DNA from: Rhabdothermincola sp037478855
Lineage (GTDB): Bacteria > Actinomycetota > Acidimicrobiia > Acidimicrobiales > Acidimicrobilacustridaceae
Assembly (NCBI GenBank): GCA_037478855.1
Contig: JBBFLY010000003.1
Span: 23,119 to 87,118, forward strand
Direction: 5' to 3'
DNA: 64,000 nucleotides
Program-made: the position numbers and the translations under genes
Shown: in pieces, positions 42,085 to 52,904 of the stretch
Layout: each line of letters starts with the position of its first letter
Numbering within the stretch: position 1 is the stretch's first letter
Notes under the pieces: model-generated
What the model was told of the DNA's origin: nothing
Seen by the model: only the letters and a program-made list of their open reading frames with translations
Databases searched by the model: none

Positions 42085-43736
42085 TGGCTGACACGACCCT
42101 GGCCTCGCACGCCGCGGCCGGTTTCCCGGTGCTGCCGGCGATGACGCTGCTCCCGGTGCTCGGGACGCTGGTCATCGCGGTGACGCCTCGCTCCCGCCCC
42201 GAGCTGCACCGGCTCACCTCGATTCTCACGGCGATGACCGTGTTCGCCATCAGCCTCTGGGTGCTCGCCGAGTTCCGCGCCGATGATCCCGGGTTTCAGT
42301 TCGTCTCGAGCCAGACGTGGGTCCGCGAGCTCGACATCAAGTTCATCCTTGGGGTCGACGGCATCTCGCTCTTCCTCGTCGTGCTCACGGCGATCCTGTT
42401 CCCGATCGCGCTCTTCGCTGCGAAGCCCGACCACGACGAGAAGGGCTACTACCTGTGGATCACCCTGCTCGAAGCCGGCTGTCTGGGGGTGTTCCTCGCG
42501 CTCGACCTGTTCCTGTTCTTCCTGATGTTCGAGCTCACGATCGTGCCGCTCTACTTCCTCATCGGTCGGTGGGGGCACGGTCGCCGGGTCTACGCGGCGA
42601 CGAAGTTCTTCCTGTTCACGATGGTCGGGTCGGCCTTCATGCTCGTCAGCATCGTCGCCCTCGTCGTGCTGGCGAAAGCGGGGGAGACCGGAGGTGTGAG
42701 CTTCGATCTCCAGCGGGTGGTCAGCTCGGTGCAGAGCGGAGGTGTCGCCCGCGACACCGCCCGCTGGCTCTTCCTGGGCTTCGTGGTGGCGTTCGCCATC
42801 AAGACGCCGGTCTTCCCGTTCCACACCTGGCTGCCCGATGCGCACACCGAGGCACCGACGGCGGGGTCCGTCGATCTGGCCGGTGTCCTCCTCAAGCTCG
42901 GGACCTACGGCTTCATGCGCTATGGGCTGTATCTGTTCCCCGAGGCGTCCGTGTGGTTCGCACCGGTGATGCTGACCCTGGGGACCATCGGCATCGTCTA
43001 CGGCGGGATCGTGGCCGCGATGCAGCGCAACCTGAAGCGCTTGGTCGCCTACTCGTCGGTGGCGCACATGGGCTTCGCCGTCGTCGGTCTCTTCGCGCTG
43101 AACACCGAAGGCTTGCAGGGCAGCGTCATGGTGATGGTGAACCACGGCATCACCACGGGTGCGCTGTTCATCCTTCTCGGTTGGATCTACAAGCGCCGGC
43201 ACACCTACGAGATCGCCTCGTTCAGAGGTCTGCAGAAGGTGGCGCCCTGGTTCGCCGGCGCGTTCACCGTCACGATGCTGGCCTCCATCGGCGTTCCGGG
43301 GCTGAACGGCTTCGTCGGAGAGTTCCTGGTGCTCCTCGGCACGTTCGTCGCTCATCGCTGGTGGGCCGTGGTGGCTGCGTCCGGGGTGATCTTCGCAGCG
43401 CTCTACCTGCTGTGGGCCTACCAACGGGCCTTCCACGGTGAACCGGATGAGGAGAACCGCACCTTCCCGGAGATGGTCCTCAGCGAGAAGGTCGTCATCC
43501 TCCCGCTCATCGCTCTCATGGTCTTCATCGGCGTGTACCCCAAGCCGATGCTCGATCGCATCGAGCCGGCGGTGGAGCAGCTGATCGCGCACGTTGAGGC
43601 GAGCACCGGCCTCCAAGAGCCCGTCACCCAGGCGGGCGAGCAGCTCGATCCCGCTCGGATCGAACAGAAGCTCGGCGAGGCTGAAGAAGGTCACGCTGGC
43701 GGCGAGAGCACCGGCCACGAGGAGAGCGGGCGATGA
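42078..43736 (+). CDS. nuoM: NADH-quinone oxidoreductase subunit M (cluster 1)
   Basis: The 552-residue antiporter-like subunit has a membrane Glu in FFLMFELTIVPLYFLI, the PFHTWLPDAHTEAPTAGS motif, and KRLVAYSSVAHMGF. A ~45-residue hydrophilic tail follows the last helix. ATG 42078 has GAGGG upstream; ATG 42084 is an alternative. Confidence 0.95.
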   Translation: MVMADTTLASHAAAGFPVLPAMTLLPVLGTLVIAVTPRSRPELHRLTSILTAMTVFAISLWVLAEFRADDPGFQFVSSQTWVRELDIKFILGVDGISLFLVVLTAILFPIALFAAKPDHDEKGYYLWITLLEAGCLGVFLALDLFLFFLMFELTIVPLYFLIGRWGHGRRVYAATKFFLFTMVGSAFMLVSIVALVVLAKAGETGGVSFDLQRVVSSVQSGGVARDTARWLFLGFVVAFAIKTPVFPFHTWLPDAHTEAPTAGSVDLAGVLLKLGTYGFMRYGLYLFPEASVWFAPVMLTLGTIGIVYGGIVAAMQRNLKRLVAYSSVAHMGFAVVGLFALNTEGLQGSVMVMVNHGITTGALFILLGWIYKRRHTYEIASFRGLQKVAPWFAGAFTVTMLASIGVPGLNGFVGEFLVLLGTFVAHRWWAVVAASGVIFAALYLLWAYQRAFHGEPDEENRTFPEMVLSEKVVILPLIALMVFIGVYPKPMLDRIEPAVEQLIAHVEASTGLQEPVTQAGEQLDPARIEQKLGEAEEGHAGGESTGHEESGR

Positions 43737-45424
43737 GAACGCTCGGAATGTTGCTGGCGCAGAGCGAGGGCTTGCTCGGGGCGATGACCGCCGGGGGCTC
43801 CTCGGCTCCCGCTGCCGGCCCGGTTCCCACACCGTCGGTCGAGTGGTGGGCGCTGTTGCCGGCGCTGACGCTGGGTGTCGGCGCGCTCGTCCTGATCACC
43901 TTGACGTCGCTGTTGAAGGGGCGCCTCTTCCGCGGGTTCCACGCCCTCTACACGATCGTGATCGCCGCCGCCGCGATGCTCGCCGCGTTGCCGGTGTGGG
44001 CACGGGTCCAGGGGTGGCCGCGGCTGCTGTGGATCGACCTCGATCACTCGGACGGGGTGGGGGCCTTCAGCGCCCTTGGGGGGATGATCGGGGTTGACGG
44101 CTTCGGGCTCTTCATCACGGTCGTGATCGCGGCGACGGTCGCGGTCACCGCGCTGTTCGCCGACCACTACCTGCGCCGCGAGGATCTCGAAGGTCCCGAG
44201 TTCTACGTCCTCATGCTGCTGTCAGCGTTCGGCGGTGTCGTCATGGCGATGGCCAACGACCTGATCGTGTTGTTCCTCGGCCTGGAGACGCTGTCGATAG
44301 CGGTCTACGTGCTGACGGCGATGCATCTGCGACGAGCCCAGTCTCAGGAGGCTGGCTTCAAGTACTTCATGCTCGGCGCGTTCTCGTCCGCGTTCTTCCT
44401 GTACGGCATCGCGCTGCTCTACGGGGCCACTGGCTCGACCAACTTCATCGAGATCAAGAACTTCCTCGCTGCGAACGTCGTGGTCCGGGACGGGCTGCTG
44501 CTGCTCGGCATGGCGATGCTCTTGGTGGGTCTGGCCTTCAAGGTCGCTGCGGTGCCCTTCCACGCCTGGAGCCCGGATGCCTACGACGGCGCCCCAACGG
44601 CGGCCGTGGTCTACATGGCGGCGGCCGTGAAGGCGGCGGCGTTCGGCGGCATCGCCCGGGTGTTCGTGTTGACGCTGTCGACGCAGATCAACGACTGGCG
44701 CCCGCTCATCTACGGGTTGGCCGTGCTGTCGATGCTGGGGGGGTCCCTTCTGGCGATCGTTCAGAGCAACGTCAAGCGGATGCTCGCCTACTCGTCGATC
44801 AACCACGCCGGGTTCATGCTGGTCGCGGTCTCGGCGGGCACCCCGCTGGGTGTGCGCGCGGTGCTCTTCTACCTGGCCGCGTACGCCTTCATGGTGGCGG
44901 GGTCCTTCGGGGTCGCGACCCTCGTGGGGCGGCGCGGGGATGACCGCCACTGGCTGGCGGACTACCGGGGGCTTTCCCACACCAATCCGCTCTTGGCCCT
45001 GATCTTCAGCATCCTCCTGCTGGCGCAGGCGGGCGTGCCCTTCACCTCGGGCTTCTTCGCCAAGTTCTCCGCCATCACCGCCGCCATTGACGCTGGCGAG
45101 ACCTGGCTGGCCGTCGTTGCCATGGTCACCGCGGTGATTGCGGCGTTCCTCTACCTCCGGGTGGTCGTGGCGATGTACATGGCCGGCGGGGAGCGCGGCG
45201 AGGAGCGTCCCTCGTCGACCCCCGTGCACGTCCCGCGCACCGCGGCGGTCGGTCTCGCGATCTGCTTTGGCGTCACGATGGCGGCAGGCATCGCGCCCAG
45301 TCCCCTCTATGACGCTGCAGGGAGGGCCTCGTTGCAGCTCGTGGAGGAGCCGACCCCCGGCCTCAGCGCGCCGGTGGATCTGGACGCCTCCGTCGGCACC
45401 GTCGAGCCGGCTCCGGGTCCCTGA
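43733..45424 (+). CDS. nuoN: NADH-quinone oxidoreductase subunit N (cluster 1)
   Basis: This is the 563-residue third antiporter-like subunit. It carries FLGLETLSIAVYVLTAMHLR, FKVAAVPFHAWSPDAYDGAPT and KRMLAYSSINHAGFMLVAV. It has a ~40-residue N-terminal lead and a Pro/Glu-rich tail. The start overlaps the nuoM stop (ATGA). Last gene of cluster 1. Confidence 0.95.
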   Translation: MRTLGMLLAQSEGLLGAMTAGGSSAPAAGPVPTPSVEWWALLPALTLGVGALVLITLTSLLKGRLFRGFHALYTIVIAAAAMLAALPVWARVQGWPRLLWIDLDHSDGVGAFSALGGMIGVDGFGLFITVVIAATVAVTALFADHYLRREDLEGPEFYVLMLLSAFGGVVMAMANDLIVLFLGLETLSIAVYVLTAMHLRRAQSQEAGFKYFMLGAFSSAFFLYGIALLYGATGSTNFIEIKNFLAANVVVRDGLLLLGMAMLLVGLAFKVAAVPFHAWSPDAYDGAPTAAVVYMAAAVKAAAFGGIARVFVLTLSTQINDWRPLIYGLAVLSMLGGSLLAIVQSNVKRMLAYSSINHAGFMLVAVSAGTPLGVRAVLFYLAAYAFMVAGSFGVATLVGRRGDDRHWLADYRGLSHTNPLLALIFSILLLAQAGVPFTSGFFAKFSAITAAIDAGETWLAVVAMVTAVIAAFLYLRVVVAMYMAGGERGEERPSSTPVHVPRTAAVGLAICFGVTMAAGIAPSPLYDAAGRASLQLVEEPTPGLSAPVDLDASVGTVEPAPGP

Positions 45425-45460
45425 GCCGGCTCTGCGTCTCCCGCCCAGCGTGGTGGCGGT

Positions 45461-45473
45461 GCGCTCAGAGCGC
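45461..45473 (+). terminator. small hairpin between the two nuo clusters
   Basis: GCGCT, CAG, AGCGC followed by GGATTTCCT. It is short with only a weak T-run; it may partly separate cluster 1 from cluster 2. Confidence 0.3.
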
Positions 45474-45501
45474 GGATTTCCTGCCTTGTTCTCGCGTTCA
45501 C

Positions 45502-45507
45502 TAGGCT
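45502..45507 (+). promoter_or_regulatory. -10 box (TAGGCT) of the second nuo operon
   Basis: TAGGCT lies 9 nt before the ATG at 45517, in the 92-nt gap after nuoN of cluster 1. No ribosome site is evident, so the transcript would start at or within ~3 nt of the start codon. Cluster 2 can therefore be expressed independently. Confidence 0.5.
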
Positions 45508-45516
45508 CGGCGACCG

Positions 45517-45894
45517 ATGTCGCAGACGTACTCGGACTTCCTGCGCCAGTACCTCACGGTGGCCATCTTCGGCGGGCTGGGTCTCGCCATGGCCGGGCTG
45601 ATGCTGGGTGTCGGGCGCATCCTGCGGCCGGTTCGCCCCCAGGAGCAGAAGTACATCACCTATGAGAGTGGCGTCGATCCGGTGGGTGCCGGCTGGAACC
45701 AGAGCCAGATCCGGTACTACGTGTTCGCACTGCTGTTCGTGCTGTTCGACGTCGAGGCGGTGTTCATCTTCCCCTGGGCCACCCGCCTCGAGGCCTATGA
45801 CCTGTTCGGGCTCATCGAGATGGGGGTCTTCATCGTGATCCTCGCCCTGGGGCTCGTGTACGCCTGGCGCAAGAAGGTGCTGCGGTGGGTCTAG
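45517..45894 (+). CDS. nuoA2: complex I subunit A (cluster 2)
   Basis: The 125-residue, three-helix subunit has the conserved ITYESGVDPVGAGWNQSQIRYY loop (read in parts) and FDVEAVFIFPWA. It is the first gene of an 11-gene operon in the order A-B-C-D-H-I-J-K-L-M-N. It is clearly diverged from the cluster 1 copy, whose loop reads YECGIIPSREPP. Confidence 0.95.
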   Translation: MSQTYSDFLRQYLTVAIFGGLGLAMAGLMLGVGRILRPVRPQEQKYITYESGVDPVGAGWNQSQIRYYVFALLFVLFDVEAVFIFPWATRLEAYDLFGLIEMGVFIVILALGLVYAWRKKVLRWV

Positions 45895-46385
45895 TCGAGA
45901 GCGGCAAGATGCCGAAGCCGCTGACCAAGCTGCTGAACCTGAGTCGCAAGTACTCCATCTGGGTCTACCAGTGGGGTCTGGCCTGTTGCGCGATCGAGAT
46001 GGGCGCGGCGTTCGCCTCTCCGCGCTATGACGTGATGCGTCTCGGCGTCATCCCGTTCCCCGCCAGCCCCAGGCAGGCCGACCTGGTGGTCATCGCGGGC
46101 ACGGTCACCGACAAGATGGCACCCGCGCTGGTTCGCCTGTACGAGCAGATGCCCGATCCCAAGTACGTCATCAGCATGGGGAGCTGCGCCAACTGCGGAG
46201 GTCCCTACTGGGATTCCTACTCGGTCACCAAGGGTGTCGATCAGCTCATTCCCGTCGACGTCTACGTGCCCGGGTGCCCTCCGCGCCCAGAAGCACTCCT
46301 GGAGGGCATCGTCCTGCTCCAGGAGCGCATCCAGGACGAGGACATGGCTGAACGTTGGAGGGGTGAGCCCCTTGTCGTCGGCTGA
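45885..46385 (+). CDS. nuoB2: complex I subunit B (cluster 2)
   Basis: The 166-residue N2-cluster subunit has GLACCAIEMGAAFASPRYD, GSCANCGGPYWDSY and VPGCPPRPEALLEG. The GTG start overlaps nuoA2 by 10 nt. The region ASPRYDVMRLG differs from cluster 1 (TGGPHYDLARYG). Confidence 0.95.
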   Translation: MGLVESGKMPKPLTKLLNLSRKYSIWVYQWGLACCAIEMGAAFASPRYDVMRLGVIPFPASPRQADLVVIAGTVTDKMAPALVRLYEQMPDPKYVISMGSCANCGGPYWDSYSVTKGVDQLIPVDVYVPGCPPRPEALLEGIVLLQERIQDEDMAERWRGEPLVVG

Positions 46386-47061
46386 TACCGCCACCGATAC
46401 CGGCGAGGAGACGCAGGCGCCCGAGCGCGACGAGCGCCGCGAGGCCCTGCTCGCTGAGCTGTCAGACGAGCTCGGCGACGCGGTTGTCGGCTCGCACATC
46501 AGCGTCGGTCACACCCTCTGGGTGCGCGTCGAGCGCGCTGCCTGGAGGCAGACCGCCGAGCTTGCCCGGCACCGCATGCGCTTCGACTTCTTCGACTTCC
46601 TCTCCGCGATCGACTGGCTCCCGTCGCCGTTCGGCCGCGACATGGACAGCCAGGAGGACATCGCCGTCCACGGCAGCGAGCCGAAGGAGCCGACGCCGAT
46701 GACCACCGGCTACGCCGGGGGGGAGACCCGGTTCCAGCTCCTGGCGCGGCTCTACAGCACCCGACGGGACATCGACGTGGTGCTGAAGACAGACGTGCCC
46801 GAGGATGACCTACGGGTGGAGAGCTGGGCGTCGGTGTACCCCGGGGCGAACTGGCACGAGCGTGAGACCTGGGAGATGTTCGGCATCGAGTTCATCGGCC
46901 ACCCCAACCTCGCGCACATCTACCTGCCGTCGGGCTTCGAGGGGCATCCCCTCCGCAAGGACTTCCCCCTCGTCGCACGGCGGATCAAGCCCTGGCCGGG
47001 CATCGTCGACGTCGAACCCATGCCGGGCGGTTCCGGTGACGAGGAAGGGGAGGGCGAATGA
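46363..47061 (+). CDS. nuoC2: complex I subunit C (cluster 2)
   Basis: The ~232-residue 30-kDa-type subunit has an acidic N-terminus, then FDFFDFLSAIDWLPS, TRFQLLARLYSTRRDIDVV, HERETWEMFGIEF and GHPLRKDFPL. GTG 46363 is taken as start; TTG 46372, with GGAGG at a better distance, is an alternative. It overlaps nuoB2 by 23 nt and nuoD2 by ATGA. Confidence 0.9.
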   Translation: MSPLSSADTATDTGEETQAPERDERREALLAELSDELGDAVVGSHISVGHTLWVRVERAAWRQTAELARHRMRFDFFDFLSAIDWLPSPFGRDMDSQEDIAVHGSEPKEPTPMTTGYAGGETRFQLLARLYSTRRDIDVVLKTDVPEDDLRVESWASVYPGANWHERETWEMFGIEFIGHPNLAHIYLPSGFEGHPLRKDFPLVARRIKPWPGIVDVEPMPGGSGDEEGEGE

Positions 47062-48260
47062 CGGCTCCCACTGATCTTCGAGACGAGCCGTTCATCTCCG
47101 ACCGCGAGAAGCTCGCCTTCGTGGCTGCTCGCGCGGCTGACGCCAGAGTCAACCTGGAGCTCGAGACCGAGGGCATGACGCTCAACATCGGTCCCCAGCA
47201 CCCGGCGACCCACGGCACGCTGCGGATCGTGGCCAAGCTCGACGGAGAACAGATCGTCTCCGCCGAGCCGCTGTGCGGGTACATGCACCGCGGGTACGAG
47301 AAGCTCACCGAGGTCCGCTCGTACCCGCAGGTCACCACGCTCATCAACCGGATCGACTGGCTCGGCAGCTTCGCCAACGAGGTGCCGTTCATCCTCGCCG
47401 CCGAGCGGTTGATGGGCATCGAAGCTCCGCCGAGAGCGCAGTGGATCCGCACGATCCTGTTCGAGATGTCGCGCATGGCCAACATCGCGCTGTTCCTCGG
47501 CGACATCGGCTTGCAGCTCGGAGGCCTGACCGCGGGCTTCTATGCCTTCCGCGACCGCGAGTACGTCCTCAACCAGATCGAGGCGGTGACGGGTGGGCGG
47601 TTCCACCCCAACTTCGACCGCATCGGCGGCCTGAAAGACGACCTTCCGAAGGGTTGGATCGACGAGACGAAGAAGGCGATGCGGATGATGCGTCGCCTCT
47701 GCGACGAGCTGGAGGACCTCGTGCTCGGCAACGAGATCTTCCAGGCCCGGTGCCGAGGCATCGGCGTGATCCCGGCTGATGTCGGTCTGTCCTATGGGCT
47801 CTCCGGGGCGAACATCCGCGCGAGCGGCGTCGATTGGGATCTCCGGCGTGACAGCTGCCCACCGGGCCTCGTCTACGACCAGGTCGATTGGCGGGTCTGG
47901 ACGCACCCGGACGGCGACTCGTACGCCCGGACGTGGGTCCGTCTCCAAGAGACCCGGGAAGCCACCTACATCGTCGATCAGCTGCTCGACACCATCCCGA
48001 GCGGGCCGATCATGGCCAAGGTGCCGCGCATCATCAAGGTGCCCGAGGGTGAGGCCTACGTCGAGACCGAGAACCCCCTCGGCGCGATGGGCTACTACGT
48101 CGTGAGCAAGGGCGATCTCGTGCCGTTCCGGGTGAAGATCCGCTCGGCGTCGTTCAACAACGTCTCGATCATCCCGTGGGTCTGCCGGGGGGTCTACGTA
48201 CCCGACCTGGTGACGATCCTGGCCAGCTTGTACTTCATCCTGGGGGACATCGACCGGTGA
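47058..48260 (+). CDS. nuoD2: complex I subunit D (cluster 2)
   Basis: The 400-residue quinone-site subunit has IGPQHPATHGTLRI, PPRAQWIRTILFE, HPNFDRIGGLKDDLP and WDLRRDSCPP; it ends ILGDIDR. Unlike the cluster 1 protein it reads MHRGYEKL at the start of the quinone pocket, with Arg78 (codon 47289-47291) aligned to the NDUFS2 arginine that NDUFAF7 dimethylates. A gene for that methyltransferase family ends this operon. Confidence 0.95.
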   Translation: MTAPTDLRDEPFISDREKLAFVAARAADARVNLELETEGMTLNIGPQHPATHGTLRIVAKLDGEQIVSAEPLCGYMHRGYEKLTEVRSYPQVTTLINRIDWLGSFANEVPFILAAERLMGIEAPPRAQWIRTILFEMSRMANIALFLGDIGLQLGGLTAGFYAFRDREYVLNQIEAVTGGRFHPNFDRIGGLKDDLPKGWIDETKKAMRMMRRLCDELEDLVLGNEIFQARCRGIGVIPADVGLSYGLSGANIRASGVDWDLRRDSCPPGLVYDQVDWRVWTHPDGDSYARTWVRLQETREATYIVDQLLDTIPSGPIMAKVPRIIKVPEGEAYVETENPLGAMGYYVVSKGDLVPFRVKIRSASFNNVSIIPWVCRGVYVPDLVTILASLYFILGDIDR

Positions 48261-49294
48261 TCACCCTGCTGGCGCAGTTCGACCCCCCCTACTGGCTGTC
48301 GACGGTCATCAAGCTGCTCGTGGTGGCCGTGGTGGTGCCGACCACCGCGCTCATCCTCGGCATCGTCTTCCTCTTCAAGGTGATGAGCTGGATGCAGAGC
48401 CGGCTTGGTCCCCAGGAGGCCGGCCCCCGCGGCCTGCTCCAGCTCCTCGCCGACGGCGTGAAGTTCCTCCAGAAGGAGGATCTCATGCCCAACGGAGCGG
48501 ACAGCTTCGTGTTCAAGGCCGCACCGGTCGTCGTGCTGATGTCGACCTTCCTCGTCTACGTGGCGATCCCCACGAGCAAGCACCTGGTCGTGGAGGATCT
48601 CGACGTCGGGATCTTCTTCGTCCTCGCGGTGTCATCGCTGTCGGTCATCGGCGTCCTGATGGCCGGCTGGGCGTCGGCCAACAAGTACTCCCTCCTCGGC
48701 GGGCTGCGCGCCGCAGGACAGCTCATCGCCTACGAGCTCCCGATGGTGCTCGCCGTCGTCGGCGTCGTCATCCAGGCGGGCACGTTGAACCTGAACGGCA
48801 TCGTCGAGGCTCAGAGCAACGGCGGGATCTTCGGCTGGGATGGCATCGGGTTCCCCTACATCCTCACCCAGTTCGTGGGGTTCGCGATCTTCCTCATCGC
48901 CGTGCAGGCTGAGCTCACCCAGACGCCCTTCGACATGCCGGTGGCCGAGTCGGAGATCGTCTCTGGCTACCAGGTCGAGTACTCCGGCTTCCGGTTCCTC
49001 TTCTTCTTCCTCGCCGAGTTCGCCACCGCGTTCGCCTTCGGTGCGGTCGCGGCGGTCCTGTTCCTCGGTGGGTGGGCCGTTCCGTGGCTCGACACGAACA
49101 GCGACTGGTACTACGTGCTCGGGCCAGCGGTGCTCTTCGCCAAGATCATGCTGGTCTCGTTCCTGATCTTCTGGTTCCGCTTCACCTACCCGCGGTTCCG
49201 AGAGGACCAGCTCCAGGCGATCGCCTGGAAGTTCCTGATCCCTCTGGCTCTCGTGAACATCGTCGCCACTGGCGTGCTCAAGGTGGTGTTCTGA
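48257..49294 (+). CDS. nuoH2: complex I subunit H (cluster 2)
   Basis: The 345-residue membrane subunit has MQSRLGPQEAGPRGLLQLL, LADGVKFLQKED, ELTQTPFDMPVAESEIVSGY and FTYPRFREDQLQAIAWKF. The GTG start overlaps nuoD2 (GTGA). In an NADH-type operon E, F and G would lie between D and H; here D and H are directly fused in expression. Confidence 0.95.
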   Translation: MITLLAQFDPPYWLSTVIKLLVVAVVVPTTALILGIVFLFKVMSWMQSRLGPQEAGPRGLLQLLADGVKFLQKEDLMPNGADSFVFKAAPVVVLMSTFLVYVAIPTSKHLVVEDLDVGIFFVLAVSSLSVIGVLMAGWASANKYSLLGGLRAAGQLIAYELPMVLAVVGVVIQAGTLNLNGIVEAQSNGGIFGWDGIGFPYILTQFVGFAIFLIAVQAELTQTPFDMPVAESEIVSGYQVEYSGFRFLFFFLAEFATAFAFGAVAAVLFLGGWAVPWLDTNSDWYYVLGPAVLFAKIMLVSFLIFWFRFTYPRFREDQLQAIAWKFLIPLALVNIVATGVLKVVF

Positions 49295-49794
49295 TGCCAA
49301 AGGTCCCCGGTCTGATCAAGGGTCTCGGCGTCACCTTCGGCGAGATGGTCAAGACGCTCAAGGACGGTCCGGTCACCGTGCAGTATCCGCACGAGAAGGA
49401 GCAGCCCGCTCCTCGGGCCCGTGGGGTGATCGCTCTCCATGAGGAGAACTGCACCGCCTGCATGCTGTGTGCTCGCGAGTGCCCCGACTGGTGCATCTAC
49501 ATCGAGGCCCACAAGTACCTGGCGCCGCCGCGCCGGGAAGGTGGCAAGCCCCGCCAGAAGAACGCGCTCGACCGGTTCGACATCGACTTCTCGCTTTGCA
49601 TGTTCTGCGGGATCTGCGTCGAGGTCTGCCCGTTCGAGGCCCTCTACTGGAGCCCTGAGTACGAGTTCAGCGAGCTGCGCATCGCCGATCTGCTGCATGA
49701 CAAGGAGCGGCTCGGCCAGTGGATGCAGACAGTCCCTGACTTTGAGCCCTACGAGAGCGGCGCCGAGGTCAAGCCGAAGAAGGTGCCGCGGTGA
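49294..49794 (+). CDS. nuoI2: complex I subunit I (cluster 2)
   Basis: The 166-residue protein has two [4Fe-4S] motifs, CTACMLCARECPDWC and CMFCGICVEVCPFEAL. With no EFG genes, this subunit is where a ferredoxin-type donor would be expected to deliver electrons. Overlaps nuoH2 by TGATG. Confidence 0.95.
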   Translation: MPKVPGLIKGLGVTFGEMVKTLKDGPVTVQYPHEKEQPAPRARGVIALHEENCTACMLCARECPDWCIYIEAHKYLAPPRREGGKPRQKNALDRFDIDFSLCMFCGICVEVCPFEALYWSPEYEFSELRIADLLHDKERLGQWMQTVPDFEPYESGAEVKPKKVPR

Positions 49795-50324
49795 TCGGAG
49801 TCGGTAGGGTGCTCGCCGCGGACCTGCTCGTCGCGCAGAACATCGCGTTCTACCTGATCGCGGTCGGGATGGTCATCGCCGCGGTCAGGGTGGTGACGGT
49901 CAAGAACATGGTGCACGCCGCGCTCTGGCTCGTCCTGGTGCTCGGCGGCATCGCCGCGCAGTTCATCCTGCTCGCGGCGGAGTTCATCGCGATCACCCAA
50001 GTGCTCGTCTACATCGGCGCCATCATCGTCCTGTTCTTGTTCGGCATCATGCTCACCAGGGCACCGATGGACCGCTCACCCGACCTCGACCACCCGAAGC
50101 AGGCCCGGGTTGTCGGGGCCGCCATCGGTCTGGTGCTGCTGGCGGTGATGGGCTACGCGCTCTGGGACGGCTTCGAGGACCGGCAGTTCGGGCAGATCCT
50201 CGTGCAGCGCACGGCCCAGGTGAGCGACTCGATCTTCTCGACCTACCTCCTGCCCTTCGAGGTGGTGTCCGTGCTTCTGCTCGCCGCCCTGATCGGCGCC
50301 ATCGTCCTCGCGAGGCGTGACTGA
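49791..50324 (+). CDS. nuoJ2: complex I subunit J (cluster 2)
   Basis: The 177-residue, five-helix subunit carries VKNMVHAALWLVLVL, EFIAITQVLVYIGAIIVLFLFGIML and a final helix ending ARRD. GTG start overlaps nuoI2. Confidence 0.93.
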   Translation: MIGVGRVLAADLLVAQNIAFYLIAVGMVIAAVRVVTVKNMVHAALWLVLVLGGIAAQFILLAAEFIAITQVLVYIGAIIVLFLFGIMLTRAPMDRSPDLDHPKQARVVGAAIGLVLLAVMGYALWDGFEDRQFGQILVQRTAQVSDSIFSTYLLPFEVVSVLLLAALIGAIVLARRD

Positions 50325-50638
50325 TGCTCGTCAACCAGTTCTTGTTCCTCGGCGCGATCCTCTTCTGCATCGGCGTCTACGGCGTGCTGGCCCGCCGCAA
50401 CGCGGTGCTGCTCCTCATGTCGATCGAGCTCATCTTGAACTCGGTCAACATCAACCTGGTGGCGTTCGGTGCGCTGTGGCACGCCAACGACCCGTCGAAC
50501 CTGTCCGGCCAGGTGTTCGCGCTGTTCGTGATCGCGATCGCCGCGGCTGAGGTCGGGGTGGGGCTCGCGATCGTGCTCATGCTCTACCGCACCCGCCGGA
50601 GCATCGACGTCAGCGAAGTCGATCTCATGAAGGGCTGA
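50324..50638 (+). CDS. nuoK2: complex I subunit K (cluster 2)
   Basis: The 104-residue, three-helix subunit has membrane glutamates in MSIELILNSVNINLV and AAAEVGVGLAIVLML. Overlaps nuoJ2 (TGATG). Confidence 0.95.
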   Translation: MLVNQFLFLGAILFCIGVYGVLARRNAVLLLMSIELILNSVNINLVAFGALWHANDPSNLSGQVFALFVIAIAAAEVGVGLAIVLMLYRTRRSIDVSEVDLMKG

Positions 50639-50645
50639 TCCGAGC

Positions 50646-52877
<2,232 letters not shown>

Positions 52878-52904
52878 CCCGTCACCAGAAGCGAGAGAGC
52901 AGAG